This document shows positions 6,297 through 11,889 of a DNA stretch of 11,889 nt, piece by piece. Every line of letters starts with the position of its first letter. The first letter of the stretch is position 1. The DNA is from Prolixibacteraceae bacterium (lineage in GTDB: Bacteria; Bacteroidota; Bacteroidia; Bacteroidales; Prolixibacteraceae), in contig DAIDJX010000081.1 of assembly GCA_027451165.1 (NCBI GenBank), positions 1-11,889 on the forward strand, written 5' to 3'. The translations under genes and the position numbers were made by a program. Under the pieces are notes generated by a model that made no database searches, was not told where the DNA came from, and saw only the letters and a list, made by a program, of their open reading frames with translations.

Positions 6297-7646
6297 ATGA
6301 CTATTCAACCAACGCTGGCTGTTGGTATTATGGCCGGCCCATCCATCGATTTCAGCCTGGGAAGCCCTTATCAGACCGGTGACCTCCTGCTCCCACCCGG
6401 AACGTATTCGGCAGGCAGATCAAAGGCTTGCCTATGGCTGCAGGGAATGGGAATAAGTTGTAAGGCTGAAAACCAGCTGATCCTTACACCTGCGGAAGAC
6501 TCAGGCTATTTCGACCTGAAGGACGTAACCATCGGGATCGCCTTTCATTGGGAACAAAAAGAAGATCAACGCTTTACCGGTGGACTGACATTCATCCCCG
6601 AAGGAGAGAACATCCGGGCAATTAATACCGTATTGCTGGAAGATTATCTTAAAAGCGTCATATCCAGCGAGATGAGTCCGACTGCCTCTGCAGACCTGCT
6701 AAAAGCCCATGCGGTGATCTCGAGGAGTTGGTTGCTGGCCCAGATGGAAAAAAGGAAACAAATTGCCGGTTCGGGTAAAGCCTATCAAACCGCTGTAATC
6801 ACCCCCGAAGAAATTGTGCGCTGGTACGACCGGGAAGACCATCTCCATTTTGATGTATGCGCCGATGACCATTGCCAGCGTTACCACGGGATTACCAAAA
6901 TTATGACGGATAAAGCCATTGGCGCTGTTGAAGCCACTTCCGGAGAAATCCTGATGGCAGGCGAAGAAATTTGTGATGCCCGGTTTTCCAAATGCTGTGG
7001 CGGCATTTCCGAAAGCTTTGAAAAAGTGTGGGAACCGGTACCAAAATCATATCTTACCGCTATCACCGACAGGAATCCTCCGGGTATGCCCCCTGTGGTT
7101 GACCTCAGGCCGGAGCAGGAAGCCGCCGCCTGGATACTTTCCCAACCGGAAGCCTTTTGCAACAACAGTAACCCGGAAATCCTGCGTCAGATTCTCCCTG
7201 ATTTTGACCGTAAAACCACTGATTTCTTCCGCTGGAAGGTGGAATATAAACAGGAAGAACTTGCTGAACTCATCCGGAAAAGGTCGGGAATTGATTTTGG
7301 AAAAATCATCCGGCTTGAACCGCTCGAGCGTGGCTTCTCCGGCAGAATCATCAGACTTAAAATTTCCGGAACCAAACAAACCATTGTGGTGGGAAAAGAA
7401 CTGGAAATCCGGAAATGGCTTTCGCCGTCTCATCTGTACAGCTCAGCCTTTGTGGTGGAATACGGGGAAATGACGGGTGAAATTCCCGGTATCCTTATCC
7501 TTCGGGGAGCCGGTTGGGGACATGGTGTAGGTTTGTGCCAGATCGGAGCCGCCGTCATGGGAGAATTGAATTTCACATACAGAGAGATACTTGCCCATTA
7601 TTTTAAAAACGCTGAACTCATCAAATGGTATGAAGTCAACAAGTAG
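6297..7646 (+). CDS. SpoIID/LytB domain protein (predicted glycan-strand lytic transglycosylase), no signal peptide
   Basis: From the ATG at 6297 the protein has 449 residues. The frame stays open upstream to a TTG at 6195, but that extension overlaps the previous gene and looks unlike a protein start. The opening LAVGIMAGPSIDFSLGSPY is the usual N-terminal strand of the family. The core has VLLEDYLKSVISSEMSP (about 112-128), where Glu125 aligns with the catalytic Glu of SpoIID, then LKAHAVISRSWLL. Further on are SKCCGGISESFEKVWEP and the C-terminal signature GAGWGHGVGLCQIGAA. Bacillus SpoIID cleaves peptidoglycan strands lacking stem peptides by lytic transglycosylation. No signal peptide, lipobox or membrane anchor is visible with either start, which is odd for a wall enzyme and suggests action on imported fragments or an unrecognised export route. 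The 3' end overlaps the GH9 start by 17 bases, so translation is probably coupled. Confidence 0.88.
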   Translation: MTIQPTLAVGIMAGPSIDFSLGSPYQTGDLLLPPGTYSAGRSKACLWLQGMGISCKAENQLILTPAEDSGYFDLKDVTIGIAFHWEQKEDQRFTGGLTFIPEGENIRAINTVLLEDYLKSVISSEMSPTASADLLKAHAVISRSWLLAQMEKRKQIAGSGKAYQTAVITPEEIVRWYDREDHLHFDVCADDHCQRYHGITKIMTDKAIGAVEATSGEILMAGEEICDARFSKCCGGISESFEKVWEPVPKSYLTAITDRNPPGMPPVVDLRPEQEAAAWILSQPEAFCNNSNPEILRQILPDFDRKTTDFFRWKVEYKQEELAELIRKRSGIDFGKIIRLEPLERGFSGRIIRLKISGTKQTIVVGKELEIRKWLSPSHLYSSAFVVEYGEMTGEIPGILILRGAGWGHGVGLCQIGAAVMGELNFTYREILAHYFKNAELIKWYEVNK

Positions 7647-9447
7647 AAAAAATCCGGTAGCCATCACATTATTTCTGGTGATTCTTTGTTTTGCCCTCTC
7701 CCCGGGAAGAGCAGAAAGTGCCCGTTCCTGGATCAGGATCAACCAGTTGGGCTATCTGCCTGGGTCAGTAAAATGTGCTGTATACCTGTCCAAAGAAAAA
7801 TTGTCCGGAAAGCAGTTTGAGCTGGTGGATGCCAGTAACGGGAAAACGGTTTTCCGGGGAAATGTTCGGGCAGAAGATGGAAGCTCCTGGGGGATGACTT
7901 CCGCTGCCCGCCTCGATTTTTCAACATTCCGCCAGCCCGGGAAATTTATGCTCAGGTACGGCAAGGCAAGTTCACCCGAATTTCGTATCGATCCGGCGGT
8001 ATATAAGGGCATTTCTGAATTCCTGCTGTTGTATATGAGGCAACAGCGCTGCGGGTTTAATCCTTACTTCAACGATTCCTGCCACCAGCACGACGGGTTT
8101 ATCGTAGATCACCCCACCCGGACAGGAGAAGTGATCGATGCGAGAGGCGGCTGGCACGATGCCACCGACTACCTTCAGTACACCACTACCTCGGCCAATG
8201 CGGTGTATCACCTGCTGCTGGCCTGGAAAGATCACCCCGAAGTATACGGGGATGCATGCCTGGCCAATGGATTAGCCGGGAAAAACGGTATTCCTGATAT
8301 CATTGATGAAGCCATCTGGGGGATGGAGTGGCTCCTGAAAATGAACCCTGCCTATGGCGAAATGTACAACCAGATTGCCGATGACCGCGACCACATTGGC
8401 TTTCGCCTGCCCATGAAAGACCCTGCAAAATATGGAAAAGAGGATTACAGGCCGGTCTATTTTGTCACCGGTAAATCACAGGGCCTGGCGCAGCATAAAA
8501 ACCGGACTACCGGAGTTTCCTCCACGGCCGGAAAATTTGCTTCCGCTTTTGCCCTGGGCGCGGAAGTGCTGAAAACATTTGACCCTCAACTCGCTGAAAC
8601 ATTGATAACAAAAGCAAAAGATGCTTATAGGTTTGGTTTGTCTGACCTGGGCGCCACCCAGACAGGCTGCGTGGTTTCCCCCTATTTTTATGAAGAGGAA
8701 AACTGGGTCGACGATCTCGAACTGGCTGCTGCTGCCCTTTACCGCCTGACCGGGGATGCGCAATACCTCAAAGACGCTAAAAAATGGGGGGAAACAGAAC
8801 CTGTCACCCCCTGGATGGGATTAAACAGGGCCCGGCATTACCAGTATTATCCCTTCGGGAATCTGGGGCATCCGCTGCTGGCTTCCGTGAAAGACACGCT
8901 GATCAGCCAGCAGTTTGCCGGATTCCTGCGGTTCGGGTTGCAGCACATTCAGGAAAGGGCGGTAAAAGATCCTTTCAGAATGGGGGTTCCCTTTGTCTGG
9001 TGCTCCAACAACCTGGTTACGGCAACCATCACCCAGGCCAGAATGTATGAAGAGATCACCGGTGATAAGCAGTTTGCGGAAATGGAAGCGGCCCTGCGCG
9101 ACTGGCTCCTGGGCTGCAATCCCTGGGGCACCTCCATGATCTGCGGATTACCTGAGAAAGGAGATTCCCCGGTAAGACCGCATTCCTCCCTGACCGTGCT
9201 GACCGGCCAAAATACACTGGGCGGACTGGTAGACGGCCCTGTGTACAGGGAAACCTTCAACAGCCACATCGGATCATCTGCATTGGGAGCCGACCCCTAT
9301 GCCGATTTTCAGAACGGCAAGGCAGTGTATCATGACCACACAGGAGATTACAGCACCAACGAACCCACCATGGACGGAACCGCAACCCTGTGCTGGTACT
9401 TTTCCTGCATTGAAAGCATGGGTCTGAAATTCAATCAAAAAAAGTAA
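7630..9447 (+). CDS. Secreted glycoside hydrolase family 9 protein
   Basis: I take the ATG at 7630 (605 residues), which gives a clean signal peptide: basic KSTSRKN, hydrophobic AITLFLVILCFAL, likely cut near RAESA. An upstream in-frame TTG at 7591 lies deep in the previous gene and would bury the leader. Residues about 33-112 form the N-terminal Ig-like domain typical of GH9 enzymes (WIRINQLGYLPGS through FMLRYGK). The (alpha/alpha)6 barrel follows, with GGWHDATDY (173-181), where Asp177 and Asp180 fit the catalytic base and its helper. NWVDDLELAAAALYRLTG, LLGCNPWG, RPHSS and YSTNEPTMDGTA (584-595) come later, with Glu588 as likely catalytic acid. The enzyme should be an inverting beta-glycosidase in the periplasm or outside the cell. 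Most GH9 members cut beta-1,4-glucan, but some are exo-beta-glucosaminidases. Placement among wall-glycan genes makes an amino-sugar substrate possible. It overlaps the SpoIID gene by 17 bases. Confidence 0.92.
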   Translation: MKSTSRKNPVAITLFLVILCFALSPGRAESARSWIRINQLGYLPGSVKCAVYLSKEKLSGKQFELVDASNGKTVFRGNVRAEDGSSWGMTSAARLDFSTFRQPGKFMLRYGKASSPEFRIDPAVYKGISEFLLLYMRQQRCGFNPYFNDSCHQHDGFIVDHPTRTGEVIDARGGWHDATDYLQYTTTSANAVYHLLLAWKDHPEVYGDACLANGLAGKNGIPDIIDEAIWGMEWLLKMNPAYGEMYNQIADDRDHIGFRLPMKDPAKYGKEDYRPVYFVTGKSQGLAQHKNRTTGVSSTAGKFASAFALGAEVLKTFDPQLAETLITKAKDAYRFGLSDLGATQTGCVVSPYFYEEENWVDDLELAAAALYRLTGDAQYLKDAKKWGETEPVTPWMGLNRARHYQYYPFGNLGHPLLASVKDTLISQQFAGFLRFGLQHIQERAVKDPFRMGVPFVWCSNNLVTATITQARMYEEITGDKQFAEMEAALRDWLLGCNPWGTSMICGLPEKGDSPVRPHSSLTVLTGQNTLGGLVDGPVYRETFNSHIGSSALGADPYADFQNGKAVYHDHTGDYSTNEPTMDGTATLCWYFSCIESMGLKFNQKK

Positions 9448-9469
9448 TTAAAAAAATACAACAGATGCC

Positions 9470-9511
9470 CACGGTGCAACTCTGTGCCACCTCTGTGTAA
9501 CTCTGTGTAAC
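9470..9511 (+). repeat. CTCTGTG short tandem repeat upstream of the MFS gene
   Basis: CTCTGTG occurs at 9480-9486, 9491-9497 and 9501-9507. The last two belong to a perfect 10-base tandem, CTCTGTGTAA twice (9491-9510). The first is followed by CCAC. A degenerate unit, CACGGTGCAA, precedes them (9470-9479). Spacing of 10-11 bases is close to one helical turn. The array ends 13 bases before the permease ATG, so it lies in the leader or promoter of that gene. As I recall, similar repeats on the opposite strand (CACAGAG units) are scattered between genes in many environmental bacteria; their function is unknown to me. Confidence 0.75.
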
Positions 9512-9524
9512 AAAAAGATTTATC

Positions 9525-11387
9525 ATGGAAAAAAGAACAGCGAGAAATCCCTGGGCCTGGATCCCGACCCTTTACCTGGCCGAGGGCATTCCCTATGTGG
9601 CCGTTATGACCATTTCGGTCATTATGTACAAACGCATGGGTATTTCCAATACGGATATCGCCCTTTATACCAGTTGGTTGTATCTGCCCTGGGTGATTAA
9701 ACCCTTCTGGAGCCCATTCGTGGATATCCTGAAAACCAAAAGATGGTGGATTTTAGCTATGCAATTGTTGCTCGGAGCGGGAATGGCCGGCATAGCCTTT
9801 TTTATCCCGGTTCCCTTTTTCTTCCAGGCTACACTGGCCGTTTTCTGGCTGGTCGCTTTCAGTTCCGCCACCCAGGATATCGCGGCCGACGGATTTTACA
9901 TGCTGGCCCTCGATACACACCAGCAATCCCTCTATGTCGGTATCCGCAGTACCTTCTACCGCATTGCGCTGATCATGGGGCAGGGTGTCCTCATTATCCT
10001 GGCTGGATGGATGGAATCAACTTCAGGACTTGAACCAGTAGCGCTGAACGTGCAAGGCGGTCCCGGCTTAACATCGACCACCCTCAGCGAAACAAATGCC
10101 CCGCCTTCTGTCCACGCTACAGAGGCAACCTTCATCGTATCGTCAAATGAACTGGTGATCAATTCCCAAACCATTCCGAAAGACAGCGCCGGCAAGATTA
10201 AATCAGAAGCCCACAGCCAAAATATCGCCAACGGGTTCGTGCTTCCGCAGGGCAACAACGGAAAGACCAAAGATCAATCCGTTTCCTGGTGGTCGGCAAC
10301 TATTGCCAAACCCCTGGGAAGTTGGATCAAAAGCAATTTCGGGGAGAAGAAAGCGGTACAGCAGGTTACAGCCAATGCCGGAAACCTGGCCAGAGTTGCC
10401 ATTCACCTTAACAAGGCACCCGGGGCCGGCGAAAAAAGGATCCTGGTTTTCAGGTTTGAATCAGGAGATAAAAGTATTTCCATTTCCGGCGACGACCGTT
10501 TCGTATTTACAGCTGAGAACTGGGATAAACCAGCTATCCTGACCATTCAAACCGACCCTAAGCTGGACAAAATTACCAATGCGTCGTTCAGGGGAACCTC
10601 CGGTAATATTCCCCTGGCCTGGTCGGTCACTTTTTTCATCTTAGGCGGCCTGTTTATCTTTTTCTACCTCTACCACCGCTTTATCCTTCCGTACCCTACC
10701 AGCGACAAGCCCGCTGCTACTGCTACTGCTTCCAATATTTTCAATGAGTTTCTGATGGCCTTCAGAACCTTCTTCCAAAAGAAACAGGTGGGTATTGCCA
10801 TTCTCTTCCTGCTGACATACCGCTTCGCCGAGGCACAGCTGCTGAAGCTGGTCACTCCATTCCTGCTGGATAACAAAGAAATCGGAGGATTGGGGCTCAC
10901 TACAGGAGAGGTTGGCCTGGTTTACGGAACCGTGGGTATCCTTTCCCTGACCATCGGTGGAATTATCGGCGGAATCACCGCAGCAAGGGGCGGACTTAAA
11001 AAATGGCTTTGGCCAATGGCCCTCAGCATGATCCTCACAGCGGTCACTTTTCTGTACCTGTCCATTTTTACTCCTGATAATTTTTTCATCATCAACCTTT
11101 GTGTGGCCATTGAACAATTTGGCTATGGCTTCGGATTCACGGCCTACATGATGTATATGATCTTTTTTGCCCAGGGAGAATACAAAACTTCGCATTATGC
11201 CATCTGCACCGCATTTATGGCGCTGGGCATGATGCTCCCCGGAATGTTTGCCGGCTGGCTGCAGGAACAGTTGGGCTATCAGAATTTTTTTACCTGGGTG
11301 ATGATTTGCAGTATTGTTCCTCTGTTGACTACCGCCTTGCTGAAAATTGATCCGGAATTTGGTAAAAAAACGGCTGAAAAGAAATAA
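9525..11387 (+). CDS. AmpG-like MFS permease with a large periplasmic insertion
   Basis: The 620-residue inner-membrane protein has about 12 hydrophobic segments, near residues 8-33, 43-66, 73-95, 98-128, 137-163, 362-390, 420-448, 458-487, 492-516, 519-549, 557-583 and 588-607. AmpG-like landmarks are YLAEGIPYVAVMT, WVIKPFWSPFVD (56-67), FSSATQDIAADGF (112-124) and RSTFYRIALIMGQG (141-154), followed by RFAEAQLLKLVTPF in segment 7. AmpG imports anhydromuropeptides (GlcNAc-anhydroMurNAc peptides) from the periplasm in enterobacteria, so a wall-fragment or related sugar substrate is likely here. The protein is about 130 residues longer than E. coli AmpG because of a roughly 195-residue insertion between segments 5 and 6. 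With the N-terminus inside, that loop faces the periplasm. A cytoplasmic linker (about 391-419) joins the two halves. The start is ATG, 77 bases after GH9, just behind the CTCTGTG repeat. Exact substrate is uncertain. Confidence 0.87.
   Translation: MEKRTARNPWAWIPTLYLAEGIPYVAVMTISVIMYKRMGISNTDIALYTSWLYLPWVIKPFWSPFVDILKTKRWWILAMQLLLGAGMAGIAFFIPVPFFFQATLAVFWLVAFSSATQDIAADGFYMLALDTHQQSLYVGIRSTFYRIALIMGQGVLIILAGWMESTSGLEPVALNVQGGPGLTSTTLSETNAPPSVHATEATFIVSSNELVINSQTIPKDSAGKIKSEAHSQNIANGFVLPQGNNGKTKDQSVSWWSATIAKPLGSWIKSNFGEKKAVQQVTANAGNLARVAIHLNKAPGAGEKRILVFRFESGDKSISISGDDRFVFTAENWDKPAILTIQTDPKLDKITNASFRGTSGNIPLAWSVTFFILGGLFIFFYLYHRFILPYPTSDKPAATATASNIFNEFLMAFRTFFQKKQVGIAILFLLTYRFAEAQLLKLVTPFLLDNKEIGGLGLTTGEVGLVYGTVGILSLTIGGIIGGITAARGGLKKWLWPMALSMILTAVTFLYLSIFTPDNFFIINLCVAIEQFGYGFGFTAYMMYMIFFAQGEYKTSHYAICTAFMALGMMLPGMFAGWLQEQLGYQNFFTWVMICSIVPLLTTALLKIDPEFGKKTAEKK
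10017..10604 (+). other. Periplasmic insertion in the permease, with Ig/Calx-beta-like domain (residues about 165-360)
   Basis: This part of the permease frame encodes a soluble segment between hydrophobic segments 5 and 6. Residues about 165-250 are rich in Ser, Thr, Asn and Gly and look linker-like. Residues about 252-275 (WWSATIAKPLGSWIKSNFG) look amphipathic. Residues about 288-345 have a beta-sandwich pattern: LARVAIHLNKAPG, ILVFRFESGDKSISISG, FVFTAENWDKPAILTIQTD. The FTxxNWdxPxxxTI signature is that of bacterial Ig-like domains related to Calx-beta, normally found in surface proteins. The reading frame is continuous, with no sign of fused separate genes. Domain identity is inferred from pattern only. 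Confidence 0.6.
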
Positions 11388-11414
11388 TTTCGGTTTTTAT
11401 ATACAAAATTCTGT

Positions 11415-11422
11415 TTATTTTG
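11415..11422 (+). promoter_or_regulatory. Possible -7 element for the alkaline phosphatase gene
   Basis: TTATTTTG is a 7-of-8 match to TAnnTTTG in the 63-base AT-rich gap after the permease. It ends 28 bases before the ATG at 11451. The best -33 candidate is only a TTT at 11394-11396, with an 18-base spacer. The phosphatase may therefore be a separate transcription unit, but the support is weak. Confidence 0.3.
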
Positions 11423-11450
11423 AGCCAATCTTAATAAATAGAATAGCGGT

Positions 11451-11889
11451 ATGAAAATGAAATTGATGTTACCATTGATTGCTTTGCTTTTAGCAGCATT
11501 TTTGGCAACCTCCCAGGAAACCTACAAAGAAGTAAAACCAGTCGCAGACAAACTGACGTATACCGGCAAATCCTTTTACCCGGTAAAACAGTTTCCCCAT
11601 TCCTTTAAGGGAAAGAAACCGAAAAACGTTATCCTGATGATTGGTGACGGGATGGGAACTGCACACATTTTTGCAGGAATTACCGCCAATGGGGGGCATC
11701 TTTTTCTGGATAACTTCAAACATGCCGGTTTTTCAAAAACGCAATCAGCCGACAAATACATCACTGATTCCGCAGCCGGAGGCACCGCATTATCGACCGG
11801 TTTCCGAACCTATAACGGCGCCATCGGGGTCGATGTAAACCAGAAACCCTTAAAAACCATTCTGGAGGATGCAGAAGAGAAACAACTTT
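11451..11889 (+). CDS. Secreted alkaline phosphatase, N-terminal part (cut by window edge)
   Basis: The frame runs from the ATG at 11451 through the right edge, with 146 codons visible. A signal peptide is clear: MKMK, then the hydrophobic stretch LMLPLIALLLAAFLA, likely cut near ATSQ. The mature start leads into PKNVILMIGDGMGTAH, where Asp66 is the first metal ligand of PhoA-type alkaline phosphatases. It continues to YITDSAAGGTALSTGFRTYNGAIGVD, where Ser107 aligns with the nucleophilic serine. The family are zinc phosphomonoesterases in the periplasm. The rest of the metal site lies outside the window, so it cannot be checked. It follows the permease on the same strand after 63 bases, with a weak promoter-like box between, so membership in the same operon is open. 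It could serve phosphate scavenging and be unrelated to the neighbouring glycan genes. Confidence 0.92.
   Translation, partial: MKMKLMLPLIALLLAAFLATSQETYKEVKPVADKLTYTGKSFYPVKQFPHSFKGKKPKNVILMIGDGMGTAHIFAGITANGGHLFLDNFKHAGFSKTQSADKYITDSAAGGTALSTGFRTYNGAIGVDVNQKPLKTILEDAEEKQL

Noticed and set aside
7591..7629. N-terminal extension of GH9 from a TTG
   Set aside because: It would place 13 residues ahead of a good signal peptide and overlap the SpoIID gene further; the ATG at 7630 is better.
9470..9511. CTCTGTG units as a CRISPR array
   Set aside because: Units are about 10 bases with no spacers of constant length, and no cas genes are present.
10017..10604. Permease insertion as two genes joined by a sequencing error or as an inserted element
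   Set aside because: The frame is continuous with no stops, hydrophobic segments 6-12 follow in proper order, base composition is unchanged and there are no flanking repeats.
10641..11195. Open frame of 184 codons on the minus strand within the permease
   Set aside because: Antisense to conserved membrane segments; the translation is an unstructured Ser/Gln/Glu-rich shadow.

Overview
The window looks like a chromosomal segment of a Bacteroidota bacterium, probably environmental or uncultured. Three things point there. The genes lack Shine-Dalgarno sequences. Several starts are preceded by matches to the Bacteroidota promoter (-7 TAnnTTTG, with a TTG-like -33 about 20 bases upstream). The gene set includes a lipoprotein-type LptC, a DUF4922-type protein, GHL10, a SpoIID/LytB protein and a GH9 with the Bacteroidota-type NEPTMDGTA end. 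Base composition is near 50% GC and even throughout. No RNA gene, insertion sequence or CRISPR array was seen.

Left part, minus strand (1-3563), read right to left: a HAD-family phosphatase of unknown substrate, L-aspartate oxidase (nadB), quinolinate phosphoribosyltransferase (nadC), and the N-terminal 86 codons of an LptC-like LPS-export lipoprotein that runs off the left edge. nadB and nadC are 11 bases apart and supply the first and third steps of de novo NAD synthesis; nadA is not in the window. nadB and lptC each appear to have their own promoter.

Right part, plus strand (3668-11889), starts divergently from the HAD gene after a 104-base spacer. It holds six tightly packed genes: a secreted GHL10 glycosidase-like protein (DigH/YngK type) with an FnIII-like tail; a DUF4922/HIT-like nucleotidyltransferase or phosphorylase-like protein; a SpoIID/LytB glycan-cleaving domain protein with no visible signal peptide; a secreted GH9 glycosidase; an AmpG-like MFS permease with a roughly 195-residue periplasmic insertion containing an Ig/Calx-beta-like domain; and the start of a secreted alkaline phosphatase that runs off the right edge.

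The best single reading of the right part is a cell-wall glycan turnover or salvage locus. The secreted enzymes would cut glycan, the AmpG-like permease would import the product, and the apparently cytoplasmic SpoIID and DUF4922 proteins would process it. This is inferred from family membership and gene order. The most unusual items are the Ig-like insertion in the permease, the leaderless SpoIID protein, and a short CTCTGTG repeat just upstream of the permease start.
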